NCBI RefSeq assembly: GCF_002078875.1
Contig: NC_034414.1
Location: 26,756,637 to 26,820,636, forward strand
Reading direction: 5' to 3'
Length of the DNA stretch: 64,000 nt
From: Numida meleagris
Lineage: Eukaryota; Chordata; Aves; Galliformes; Numididae
Below the pieces are notes generated by a model. That model did not search any database. It was not told the DNA's origin and saw nothing but the letters and a program-made list of their open reading frames with translations. Of the stretch, positions 41,001-52,820 are shown piece by piece. Position numbers and translations under genes: made by a program. The first letter of the stretch is position 1, and every line of letters begins with the position of its first letter.

Positions 41001-42862
41001 AAGAGACATAATTTAATATTTTAAAACATGCATTAGTTATCTCTAAACTACCTACATTAACTTAGTGTCGTTTAAAATCCATTTTGCATGATGCCTTTCC
41101 ATTAACATGTCTAGCTTATTAAAAAACATAGATCTTGTTTAACAAGCATTTTGCTGAGGGCAAAATTAACCATCACCTAAAAATGAGGTAGCTTCTGGTG
41201 AATCTCTTTTAGCTTTTGCTATCTTTAAAAGGCTGTTATTTAGTGTAATGCAACAGTCATTGCTCAACTTGGCAGCAGCATCCAGCCCCTTCTCATTATG
41301 TGCACAACGCTGTGATTAATCCATTAGTTCCCCTCCCAGTGTTCAGCATATCTTGTCCAAATACATGACCGTTCTTGCTGCTAAAAGCTATTAAGCCTTT
41401 CAGCTGTCTGCACGTAGAGATGTTCTTATATAGTGCTTGGGCTGACATAAACATCTTACAGATACTTGTTGAAAGGCTCTGTGGAAGGACATCGGGCAGA
41501 GAGACGCGCTCAGGAGCAAAAGTCAGGAAATGTAGAGTTGAGATTGACACTCCCTTCTTAGCTTTGTTTCCTGGCTTTTGTTGGCTTACGTCAGAACCAT
41601 AGCTTTGTTTTAAATATAACCTTGTATATCAATCAATTCTGGAGGCACTGCCTCAGGATATTTGTAATAATATTTTTGATATAGCATTGTTGTCAACGTG
41701 GTGGTAATTTGGGGTCAGTGGCTGTCAGAAACCCGTACTTAGTCTCATGTGGATTCTCCACGATCTCCCTGTTACTGCAGTACCAGTTTACTTGCAAGTT
41801 AAATAATTCAGAAAGATAGCAAGAGCAGGGATATGCTTCAGAGCCAGCTTCCTCCAGGTACTGAGCAGCACGTAGCTGTGCATGCAGGACATCAGGCCCG
41901 GGGAATATCCTTGCATCAGATCAGGCAGATTTTGCAGTTTTCTTTTTACAATCTGTAACAAAACAAAGCCAGTACAAACGGCATGCAAATATGCTTAAAA
42001 TTGTGTTCTGCTTTTGTGTTAATGTGAATTGGGCAATCAGTGTAATCACTTCCAGGCTGAAGACATTCAGGAACATGTAGTTCAGCTTTTTGTGTCTGTG
42101 CCTCTGGCTTGGTCTAACTTTTCTCCCTCTCAGAGGAGACTTTAAAGGGGATCTTCTTCAATCTGTTAATCCAGAGTTGTGGAATGAATATTTAGTAGTT
42201 GTATACTGTGGAAGAGGAAGAGATCTCAGTTGTGGTTTAGTTTAGGTCAGAGGAAATCCCTTACTGGCCAAAGACAACTGTATAAGATGCAAAGTAAGAG
42301 CAGCACATAAGCCAAAACAATAAATGAATGGAATAAAATGAAGCACAAAAAATGCTTTTTCAGCTTTTAATCCTGTATTATGCCAGCCACCGTATCTCCT
42401 TCTCCAGCGTATGGAGCAATTGCTTTGGGGAAAAAATGGTCAATACAGAGCAAATTTGACTATAACTCTGAAGTTAGAACTTTGCATTTCTCAAGTGCCC
42501 ATACAGTATTTTAATCGTTCAAGCACCGCATCTGCTGCCAAGTTTGGTTTATAACCTAACTGAAGGGAACTAAACGAGGGAGAGTGACAATGAAGTAACC
42601 ACTTTGCATGAAATTGGGGCCAAGGTTCTCTTCTTTCCACCAATTTCAGGGCAGTAGCTTATTAGAATTGTGTGTGCCCTTTGATCTGCATTTTCATGGG
42701 ATTATTTTCACATTTGCCTGTCGCACCTTCTCGTGGATAACTCTAAAAACCCCTTCCTTTCCCTCCAAACCCTATTCTTGTGTGTGCTTGTTGGTTTGAA
42801 ACCCTGGGACATTTTAGCTACCTTCAGTAATAGCGCTCGACTTGTCCCCCCTGTTCCTCCAG

Positions 42863-42895
42863 GAAAGGAAGTTCTTCAAAGGCTTCTTTGGAAAA
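42863..42895 (+). CDS. NUMB: NUMB coding exon 3: 33-nt optional PTB exon (residues 68-78)
   Basis: A 33-nt microexon-like cassette with acceptor cctccag and donor gtaag, phase 0 on both sides. It encodes ERKFFKGFFGK. This is the well-known 11-residue insert that separates the long-PTB (p72, p66) from the short-PTB (p71, p65) NUMB isoforms. It adds positive charge and aromatic residues to a loop of the PTB domain and strengthens membrane association. The upstream pyrimidine tract is C-rich and short, as expected for a regulated exon. TGCATG hexamers lie about 250 nt upstream and 480 nt downstream. Its preservation without any change of frame supports a functional alternative exon here, although inclusion cannot be read from DNA. 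Confidence 0.95.
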
Positions 42896-45800
42896 GTAAG
42901 TTTAATGCCTCATTTGTGCTTGCACTATAAGGAGTTACATCCCTGGTATAGCACTGCTGTAAAATTAGGATGTTGAGAATCCCTTTATCTATTTCAGAAT
43001 ATTTACTTCTAAAATCTAATTCTTCCCAGACTTGGAAATATGTTGATGAAATAAAGACTATGGTTAAAAAAGTAACCTGAAACAGAAACTGAACTCCATA
43101 TGGACTGTATCAGAAATCCAGTGTTCTGAAATGATTTAGTCTTCCTGGAAAAAATGTGACTTTTTTTTCCCTTTAAATCCCTTAAACTTGTGCCAACCTA
43201 CATCACCTGGGCAAACACCTATGGAACAGTTGGGGTCTGTACTTGTAAGCACTGCTGGATTGGCAGCCACCTAGCACCATGAGCTTGCCCATTTGTTAGT
43301 GTGGGGAGAAAGCAGTGAGCCTACGCGTACCATCTCCTAAACCTTTTTTTTTTTGAGCATGGTCCAAATTCAAAGATGCATGAAGATGAGACCAGGCATT
43401 TACCTGCTATTTGTTTTTTAATTGCAGTTCTAATGTGTAGGAGAAAACTTTGCTGTTCACTGTTGTTCTTGTTTTCCTGAGGACGGTGTTGTTAAGGGAA
43501 GCAATTGTTTGTCCTTACTAAGAATGTGCTGTACTGGAGACTGGATTGGGGTGTTTTTTTTTTAAATTCCTGCTGTCTCCATCTCCATAAGACAGTGTTT
43601 GTAAACCTCTAAAAGAAATCTTTTATCTCCCATCTGTTGACTGCCTCTGCATTTAAAATTCTTGTAAAACACTTGTGTTTAGTTTTCCTATGGAATAAAT
43701 TTAAGATGCTGCTTTTCAGGGATCGTACTACACGCTGAATCATGGTTTAACTAGAAACTAACAAGTTTGCAACTCGCATCACAAAATCTTTAAGAGCAGA
43801 TGATTTTCTGGTCACGCATTTGTCTTGGCTTTACTTAGGGAGTAAATAAAGCTTTTTTCAGCTGCACCTGTGTCACTTCACACTCACACTGTAGTGCATG
43901 TCGTCAAGGGACAGCTATTTCCCCAGTTCACCTTTCTTCCCATGATGTGGGAAAGCTCACCAGTGAAGTGAGTGTAGTGATAGTGAAGGAAGAAGCTCTT
44001 TTTCTAGGGGTCAAAATGCTATATGGAGGAGATCTGCCAGTTTAATCAAAGCATTCCTGTGTGTAAATGAACTTAAAGGCTGGAATCTCCAAAGATTGGA
44101 GTGAAACATGCTATTTGCTGCGCAATGCGCTAAGTTCTGGAATTTGTTTAAAACCAACATAAAAGACTCACCTCAACCTGATCAAAACGATACATCAGTT
44201 TCCTTTTTCTTTACTGGCATTCATCTGTGCCTGTAGGAGGTGCACCCAGGCAGAGTGAGGCACGTTTGGAGTATTCACACACTAGTGAATGTTCCTCACA
44301 CTACAGTCAAGAGAAACGAGAAGCCTTCGGTCAGTCCCAGAGCCACATCATTGGCACAAGCAAAACCTGGGAAGAGTCCTGAGAGAGTGCGTCACAATGG
44401 AAAGTTCTAGGCCCTTCAGCAGGGACAGGCAGGGCAGGTGAAGTGGGAGTGCTGTGTGTGAGGGAGGGACTGGGCTGTGCAGAGCTCACAGCTGACAGTG
44501 ACACAGTTGGGAGTCTCAGGGTAAGGATGAGAAGGGACAAGCAAATAAAGCGAATGTTGTGGTCAGAGTTACTGTAGGCCATCTGGCCAAGATGATGATA
44601 CAGATGATTTATCCTTTGGGAAACTAAGAGATACCTCTGGATCAGCTCCCTTCTCCTTATGGATCACTTCAATTTGCCACATGTTAACTAGAGATACTAC
44701 ACAGCCGACACAAACAGGCCAGGAGATTCCTGAAATAGCTTGATAATTTCTGAGTACAGGTACTAAGAGAGCCAACTAGGAATAGTTGTTGCTTGTAAAC
44801 AGAAATGTTCTCCTTGATGAAATGGCAATTGATGGCCATCTTGGCCATAGTGAGCATGAAGTCCTAGAGTTTAAAAATGTTTAGTGATAAGGGTAAAACT
44901 TCAGGCTGTTCTGAGAGCTAGTTAGTTTGATCCCATGGAAACTGCTTTTGAAGGCACTGAGGTCCCTCACTGGTCATTTTTTAAACATAACCTCTTTAAG
45001 AGCACAGGAATGGGCAGTTCAAAAATGTCAGAAGTCATGCGGATGAGGCAGAAGGTCAGCTTGAATGAGCAGAGATCTTCTAAGGCCTAGGTGGAAAAAA
45101 GCATGTGGCCACTAGAAGCGAGGTCTGGTGACATGGGAGGACTACAGAGATTCTGTTCATTATCATAGGGAGAAAATTTATGCAGTCAAAGCTCAATTAC
45201 AGTTGAAGGTGGACAGTACTGTGGCAGACAATAAAATGTTTTTTTTTTAAATATGTTAACAGCAAAAGGAGGACCAGAGGTAACATTGATCGGTTACTTG
45301 ATAAAGATGGTCACCTCACAGATGGGATCACAGACAAAGCAAGGATGTTTATTGCCTTCTTTGCCTTTGTCTTCAACGCCGATAATGGACTCGGGGACAC
45401 CTGGAGCCTTGAGATGGAGAGCTATGACTGGTAACAGCAAACTCCCAGTCAAAGGCCATGCTTGTGTGGGATTTGCTGCTCCAGCTGGGTGCAGATAAGT
45501 CCATGGGGCCTGATGGCATTCATCCCCCGGTACTGAAAGAGCTGGCTGATGTCAACATGAGATGTCTCAATTATTTTTCAATGGTCTTGGGAATCTGGAG
45601 TGGTCCAGGTCAACTGGAAGCTTACACACAATTGTCCCAGATTTCAAAAAGTGCAAAAAAAGAAGACCCTGGAAATTACAGGTCTGTCAGTCTCACTCGA
45701 GTGCCTGGCAAAATGTTGGAGAAAGTTATTTTGGGAGTTACTGAAAAACACCTGAAGGACAGCGCAGTCATTGGTCAGAGCCAATATGAATTTATGAAGG

Positions 45801-48800
45801 CAAAGTTCTGTTCAATGAACTTGATTTCTTTTTTATGACAACATTGCCCACCTAGTTGACTAAAGGAAGCTAGTTGATGTAATTTTTCTGGATTTCAGCA
45901 AAATTTCTGTTTCTCACAGTGTCATTCTGGACAAAATGTCCAGCACACAGCTAGACAAAACATAACACGATGGGTGAACAATTGGCTTACAAGTTGGATT
46001 CAGAGGGTTATAGTAAATGGAGTTACAGCAGACTGTCAGCCAGTCAGTTGTGGAGTTCCACAGTGCTCCATTTTAGGGCCCGTTCTCTTCAATGTTTTTA
46101 TCAATGACTTGGATATAGGATTTGAAGGTACACTGAGAAGGCTCCCAGATAGCACTAAACTGGGGGGAGCTGGTGACTCCCTCGAGGGCAGAGAGATCTT
46201 GACAAATTAGAGGACTGGGCAGTCACCAATCTTACGAACTATTACAAGAGCAAGTGCTGGATTCTGCACCTGGGGTAAAGCAACCTTGGCTATGTGTAGA
46301 AGTTAGAGGACTAGAGGCTGAAGAGCAGCCCTTCAGAAAGGATTCTGAGGGTTCTGGCTGATAGCAAGTTGAATGTGAGTCAGTAGCGTGCCCTGGCAGC
46401 CAAAGATGGTGAAGGGTCTAGAGGGAAAGCTGCACGAGGGGTAGTTGATGTCCCTTGGTTTGCTCAGCCCGGAGCAGAGGGGAGGCCTCATGGTGGCCTA
46501 CAGCTCCTTGCAGGGAGCTGAGGGGCAGCACTGAGCTCTGCTCTCTGGTGGCAGCGACAGGGCCTGAAGGAATGGCGTGGAGCTGTGTCAGGGGAGGGGA
46601 GGTAGGGCAATGTTCTTTACCAGAGGGAGGTCGGGCCCTGGAACAGGATCTCCTGGGCAGTGGGCACGGCCCCAAGATGCTGCAGTTCAAGGAGTGTTTG
46701 AACAGCACTCTCAGAAACCTGGTTTGAGTTTTGGGTGGTCCAGCGTGGAGCCAGGAATTGGATTCAGTGACCCTTGTGATTTCCTTCCAACTTGAGATGT
46801 TCTGAGGTTCTATAACGTACCTAGCCCATTACATTTGCATTGCTTTTTAATGAACTCCAATAATTTGTTTCAACCTTGTAGACTTGCTTTCCTTTTTATT
46901 ATGATGTTTTGTTGGAAAAAAAGATCTGCTCCAGCCAGCAAAGTTAGATTAGTTAGCACTGAGACTGCTGAAATCCACAGTGTTTATATGTCCCTGTAAC
47001 ATCTATAATTTCTCCCTGGATATCTTGTTCTGGGATCAATATAATACTCCAAACCTGTGTTGTTTTAACTTAACTTGCTACTTGTTCTCAAAAAGCCTGT
47101 CTAGACAGGTTTGCTTCTTTTCCTGTCCGTTTTTTTTTCCCCTAGAAAGGTAAATCTGACTTATTTGTGTCAGGAAGTGTTTTAGAGCTTAGTCACAGCC
47201 TGACATAGAAAATACTTTATCTTCAACTTTAAATAAAAACAAGATGTCTGTTGCTAGCTCTGGGTTAGGCTTTTGCTGCCTTATTTTATTTGCAGAATGT
47301 AGCTGAACCAACTGCCTTTTTGGGTAGCTCTTCATATTTTAAAACTAAGCCTTTTGTGTGTTAACAAATAGTAGTACAGATCTTTCTCATCTTTTGCTTC
47401 TATCAAATACATGTATTTCTTGATGTGTAACGTTTTGTACAGAAACTGAGAAGAAATTCATGTTCTTGTACGTCTCAGGCTCCAGATACATCGCACAATT
47501 GTTTTTAAGACCCTGAAAAGAATAAAAATAGGCAGATACTGAGAAATCTGCAATCAGCTGAAAGACTAGAAACAAATTAGAAGTATTTAAAACTACATTA
47601 TTATGCAATGTTCATTCTGTTTGGTTATCCTTAAACCTTTACGTTCCACCTTACAGTACGGTTGTTACCTAATTCCGTATTGCTATCGCTTCTAACAACC
47701 TAGTCAGCAGGACCAGCACTGTTGCTCAGGAGGGATGTATTTCAGCTTTAATCAACTTCATTTTCTTTTCTGTGATGTCTGTGTCAAGGGCACCTGCTTG
47801 TCTGAGAGGTTTCCTATGTGCTTTGTTTTCAGCCTTGCCTTCTGTTCTCCAGGGTGCCTCACCTGCCCTCCAGGAGGCTTCTGAGGCCTCTGAAATGAGT
47901 CAAGAAAACAAGCGTTGTGCTGGAGCAGATTACCAGCCTCCTAGAAAGTGCTAAGAAGTGAACTTTCTGTCACGGCAGATTCAGCACTGACAAATCGGGC
48001 TCCTGGGAGTCTGTGCCATGAGTGGCTCCCCTCCAGCAGTGCTGTCATCCAAGAGCTCTTGAATGTGAAGGCAAGCTACTGATACAGAAATCTGGATGAG
48101 TCCCTTAGTAGTGGAGTTTAAGACCACGCTATTCCAATGGATACCATCCATTTGCTTTAAACATTTTTTGTTTGAAGTCACGTCTGTCTGTCAGACACTG
48201 TGGTCCTGCACTGGAGATCACTTCGCATGCAGTAATTTTATGTCCTGCCCACTGTATGTCTGGAGCGAAAGCAGATCTACTTTCTAATCATGGTATTCTA
48301 TACCTTGTAGTCTGTACAGACTATAAGAACTTACTTGTTCTAAGCATTGCATCCACAGTAAATCTAGAAGTAAGGATTGGGAGATAGCTGTGTTTTGTTT
48401 TTCTCTTAGAGTAGCAAATCTGTATTTGGTTATCTTGCTTGAGGAAGCTTACTTGTCCAGTGGGATATTCAGCCCTTCAGGCTTTTCTTTTTGTTCTGAG
48501 AAACGTGAGGTTCTGTGGTTCATCTGTTTATAGCAGATGAGGACCAGCTCTGCTGCATGTCAGCACTGCTTTACGAAGTATCAACCTGAGTTAAACCCAC
48601 GCTGATTAATACAAACTTCAGGAACCGTTCAGCATTTGACTCTACGGAAAGAAGGTTGTTATGGTTTGCTGGAAGAAGACGCATCCTAGTTTCTATAATG
48701 ATAGTCTACAGCAAGCACTTATCACAGGCATTGTCTTCTCTTGATTTTTCTTATTTGCTTGAAGTGAAGATTTTAAGACTGCTAATGGCTTTTAAGAAAT

Positions 48801-50718
48801 TGGCACACCTGCAAAATGTTTGAGACAATTCTCTGCAGGCCATCTCTTGTTGAGATTGATAGTGATTTTTAGGCTGTGAAAGCTAAGTGGGCACTGAAAA
48901 TACAGACTATATTTTGTGTGCATTTATATTGACTTCCTTCTAAGATCAGAAACGAGAGGCACCTTTTAAATGCTGCAGTATTTTTTTAATGCATATGATG
49001 CTAACTTTGAATACGTCTTCCTCTGTGAATAATACTCTTACCATTAGGCATTCCAGAATCTGCAAGTTTTACTTCAGTCCTTCTGGGATATTGAACAGGC
49101 TGGATGGACTTCTACAAACTTGTTTCCGCCAGCACTTCAGTAGCTTGCTTTCATGCCGTGCTTATTTTTGTTCTTCTCACCTTTGCTCGTTGTTCTGTAC
49201 AAGTCAGTGCCATTCTCTGGTCTCCCCAAGCGTTCTGAGAGTGCTCTGGTTGTCATCGCTGCTTCAGAAATCGGGACAGATAGTTCCTCCCCCAAAACCA
49301 GCACAAGTCCTGCCAGGCTGGTTTTCTTCACGCTTTCTGACTTCTCTGAGAGTGCAGCCAATGTGATACAGCAGGTGGCTTATCAGGCCGAGATAAAAAA
49401 TACGCTTCATCCTTACAATGTTAAAATCAGAGTTGCTAATTTGGAACATGCGGTAGCTGATGCCAGAATGTGTCCTCGCACAGATACTTGCCATATGAAC
49501 ATTAATTATCCGTACTGAGTTATTAAAAATGAAACGCAATTCTTGCACAAAGCCACGAGCTGATACACCCCGCCCCGCTCCCCCTCCCACCTTTTGTTGC
49601 TTTTGTTGTTCTCCTCTCTTCCTGCAGTGGTGTGTGGCAGCTGCCGACAGCAGCCACACACTGAGTAAAAGCAGTGCTTCAGAAAAGCTATGGGGAGAAT
49701 AGTTTCTAAGCTGCCTCAAAGGTAAAAGAATAGAGTACAGGACTTGTGAATCGAAGTAATGCATTAAAAATAGTGTTTTGGTTTGTTTTGTAGTAGTAGT
49801 TCTCGTAAAATTATGGTGACGTTGCACCTATTTTCTGTTTGATTGGTTTCGTTTCAGAAGAATATCGTCTTGTGTGTAAACTGTTTTCTGCGACTGTCCT
49901 TTAGAAAGTAAACAGCTTAAAAAGAGTCCGTGGTTGACATGGCTCCCAAAGCCTTCCCATGTTTCCCACTTTTGCTCAGCCTCAGCTCGTGGCAGCTGAA
50001 AGTTCCCACAGTCACATCTTGGAGGAAAGCCAGGGCGCTCCCCCACTGCTGCACTGTGCCGCACGGTGCTTGTCAAGCCACACATCAAATGGTTCATAAG
50101 CCATATTCTTCTGCCTCTCTTCCGCCCGGTGACATTCCGCTCTTAGTCAATTTGTAAGACGTGTTTAGATGCTCGATCTTAGCGTTAAGCCCGTAACACC
50201 GTAACCAATGGCTTCTGGGTGCTTTTAACACTGGTTTAAGGTGATGCCACGATTCTGCCACGTGGGGGCGATCAGAATGGGGCGACCACATTGGGGCTGA
50301 GGGTGGGAGTGGTGGAAATACCAGGTAAGAATTTTCCCGCATTTAAAATTGCGCTCAAGAAGCTACCTGGGGTGTAACTCCTTATGAATTAGTGTTACCT
50401 GATTCTTTGGTGGAATTCTTCACCCCCTTGGTCAGTCTTGAATTCTTTACTGTACATGGATGTACACCCTATTTATGACTCCACCTGTTCCGTGCCCGCT
50501 CCCCATGCCCATGATACGCTCTTTCTGGAATACTGGCTCTGGCTTGGTTCTCTGAGTGTTTTGCAACTTGGATTGAGTTCTCTGGCTTTGGGCACCTTAC
50601 TGAACGTGGACTTCATCTGCACTTAATGTTGTGATTCTTGGAAAGGGGGGATGGGTGCAGTCTGACACCGTTAACGCAAAGCTGTTTTTTTTTTTCCTGT
50701 TTTTCTCTTTTCTGAAAG
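42896..50718 (+). other. NUMB: NUMB intron after the 33-nt cassette, hosts a CR1 copy
   Basis: A 7.8-kb phase-0 intron. Its main content is a sense-oriented CR1 fragment of about 2.5 kb. The stretch 49.0-50.35 kb is more GC-rich than the rest, with a C-rich box near 49.57 kb and a CCACGTGGGGGCG element at 50258-50270. Open frames there on both strands (for example 49264-49827 on the minus strand) resemble no known family. A TGCATG hexamer is at 43377-43382. Confidence 0.85.
44340..46816 (+). mobile_element. CR1 LINE fragment, 5'-truncated, decayed, internally deleted
   Basis: Translating in shifting frames gives the CR1 ORF2 order. The endonuclease region comes first (about 44.4-44.8 kb, with FNLP just after an altered GD pair). 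Next is the pre-RT linker (about 45.25-45.45 kb). Reverse transcriptase follows: KSMGPDGIHPPVLKELADV near 45.5 kb, KKEDPGNYRSVSLT near 45.66 kb, then SCGVPQCSILGPVLFNVFIN near 46.05 kb. In that last block the usual PQGS reads PQCS, and the FADDTKL-type catalytic box has become LPDSTKL. Many stops and frameshifts make it inactive. At about 46402 the sequence jumps from the ALAAK region to the 3' segment, which I read as an internal deletion of a couple of hundred bases. The 3' end (about 46790-46816) has the CR1-type ending, with a degenerate copy of the terminal octamer repeat. The 5' boundary is approximate. Confidence 0.9.
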
Positions 50719-50793
50719 ACTGGGAAGAAGGCGGTTAAAGCGGTCCTGTGGGTGTCTGCTGATGGACTCCGAGTTGTAGATGAGAAAACCAAG
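50719..50793 (+). CDS. NUMB: NUMB coding exon 4 (PTB domain, residues 79-103)
   Basis: The exon is 75 nt, phase 0 to phase 0, with acceptor gaaag after a long T-rich tract and donor gttag, which is slightly weaker than consensus. It encodes TGKKAVKAVLWVSADGLRVV plus DEKTK, the central beta strands of the PTB domain. When the 33-nt cassette is skipped, this exon is joined directly to coding exon 2 in frame. The match to the vertebrate NUMB family is essentially complete across the exon. Confidence 0.96.
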
Positions 50794-52679
50794 GTTAGAT
50801 TTCCATTGACAAAAGTTCAGAGTTTCTCTATAATAATAACGCGCGTGCTATGACTTTAACTAGACTCTATCTTAATGTAAATGTTGGTATTTGAAAGAAA
50901 GATTTAAGCATCTGATTGGTTTAATCATATCTTCCTTATAAAACGTATGCATGCTTATTATTTTTCTTTATGAATGCCACAGTACTTGATAAAACGAGGC
51001 AGGTAGCAGAAGCTACCTAGCATTTGCCAGAAGAAACACCTTTTCCCAACAGGCCCTGCTGACACTGACCTCGCAGTGTCCCTTGACTTTTGTCCTGTAT
51101 GACCACAGAGGGCTGTGAGAGTAATACACGAGGAAACTCCTGTTAATCCATGTCATTTTCAGTGCGTGCCAATCCCAGAATAGGCCTGAAGGAACAAAAG
51201 CTGGCTTCCGAAAGCTTGATGAAGGGAATCAATGAAATAGGGTCGTTTCCCTTAAACATCTTAAACTTCCTTCAAATTTAAGAGAAATAGTTACTGGGCA
51301 TCAAATTCTGTAATTTGTAATTCTAAGCTGTTGGTTTCAAATGGAAGACGAGTGCATTCATGGCTTCCTTCTAGATTGTTTTACAGGGTTTTATTGTGAG
51401 GTAGCACAGTGCGTAGCATGAAGGCGCCTGTGCGTAGGTAAGAGCAAACAATTTGTGTGTTCAGCTGGATGTAGGCAATTACAAATGAGAGCTTTATGCT
51501 TGTCTCTATAAAGTTACTAGCATTTTAGAAGATGCCACAGCTAGCAGAACAATTTTTACTGTAATTAGTGTAAAATTAATTAGTTTTGTATGTATGTAAC
51601 TTAATGTATATCTTGTCGACGTAAAAAATGTTTTCTGCAAGCCAGCACTGAGGAATGGGTAGAGAAAAGCGTCCCTCTGCAGTGTGGTTGTGTGATGAAT
51701 GCCTGCTGTGGGGATAGACATCTCCAGGGCTGATGTCAGGGTGCTTTGCCTGCACTGAAGTTAACGTCTGCAAGAATTCAGTGTTTAATACGAACATACA
51801 GATGCAGGTGAATTCAGTCTGCTGAGTGCCTTAAAAAGAATAATGAACAAGTATACGTATACATACATAGAAGTGTATTTAATGTGCATTATTAAATTAT
51901 GCATACATATATTTAATTCATTAAAATGAATTTTAATAACTTTTGCAGACCGTAGAGGTAATCAAAGGAACGGTGTTTAAGAAGGGAATATGATATTGCC
52001 TCCTGGTGGTTGAGCACAGTAGCACAGGAGCCAAGGAGTAAACACCAACCAAAAAAATATTCTGAAAAACATTGGGGAAAAAAAAAGTAACGAGGACAGC
52101 GTAGTTATTAAACTGTACTGTCTCCTTTTTAGAAACACTTCCATTTGTAGAAACAAACCAGGAGTGTTTGATAGCGCCGGCACTGCTGGTGCTTTTCTAT
52201 TCCATCCTTGCTTAGCTTGGTGCCACATGAGCTGTTGCTTTTTGTGCAGCAGCTGCTCAGGCTTCTCACGCAAGCAGATTTCTTCACAGTAAAGATTTTT
52301 TGATTGCTAGACTGCAGTAAAAATAAAACCAAACTTCCCTTTTTCACCATGATAGATCCATAGTCTAGAGCAGAGATGCTAGGAATTGTTCGTGTCCCTG
52401 AATTCTGAACTGGGCACCTTGTCTGGCTCCTGCCAGGGATGGCTGCTGGAAGGTGGTGGCTGCCATTTTCATTTCACACTGGGAACGGTTTCTGAATGGC
52501 AAATTGACTTGATAGAGGATTACAGCCAAATCAGCTTACCTTCTTTTTAATATAATGCGTCCTGCGGCTACCACTGGAAATGACTTGTGTAATTGTTTCT
52601 CCACGTTTCCTCACGTCTTTTTTGTTGTTGTTTTTTTTTTTTTTTTTGTGGGGGCTGGAATGGATTCTTTCCCCTCTAG
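50794..52679 (+). other. NUMB: NUMB intron, nothing notable except a T tract
   Basis: A 1.9-kb phase-0 intron. It contains short AT-rich palindromes around 51.85-51.95 kb and a run of 17 T at 52631-52647 upstream of the acceptor. No coding sequence or mobile element is recognised. Confidence 0.85.
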
Positions 52680-52820
52680 GATCTTATAGTTGATCAGACA
52701 ATAGAGAAGGTTTCTTTCTGCGCGCCAGACCGGAACTTTGACCGGGCGTTCTCCTACATCTGCCGCGATGGCACCACCAGGCGCTGGATCTGCCACTGCT
52801 TCATGGCCGTGAAGGACACG
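52680..52820 (+). CDS. NUMB: NUMB coding exon 5 (PTB domain, residues 104-150)
   Basis: The exon is 141 nt (47 codons), phase 0 at both ends, with acceptor cctctag and donor gtgagt. It encodes the core PTB strands, including [20 protein letters not shown] and [19 protein letters not shown]. These contain the conserved aromatic and Cys pattern that forms the peptide-binding groove wall in NUMB-family PTB domains. The exon is clearly richer in GC than the surrounding intron. No change that would disrupt the fold is visible. Confidence 0.97.

Larger units (their letters stand above)
37691..42862 (+). other. NUMB: NUMB intron upstream of the 33-nt cassette
   Basis: A 5.2-kb phase-0 intron. It holds a 12-bp inverted repeat just after the donor, a CT-rich microsatellite, and an AT-rich stretch at about 40.95-41.27 kb that could be a conserved non-coding element. 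A TGCATG (RBFOX-type) hexamer lies at 42605-42610, about 250 nt before the cassette. No coding sequence is recognised. Confidence 0.85.

Noticed and set aside
45253..46210. Reverse-transcriptase-like open frames considered as a host gene
   Set aside because: They are decayed pieces of CR1 ORF2 in different frames, with stops between them and a damaged catalytic box.
49264..49827. 187-codon minus-strand open frame
   Set aside because: It is the longest minus-strand frame, but it has no domain, a low-complexity Lys/Gln/Gly stretch and overlapping plus-strand frames; probably chance in a GC-richer block.
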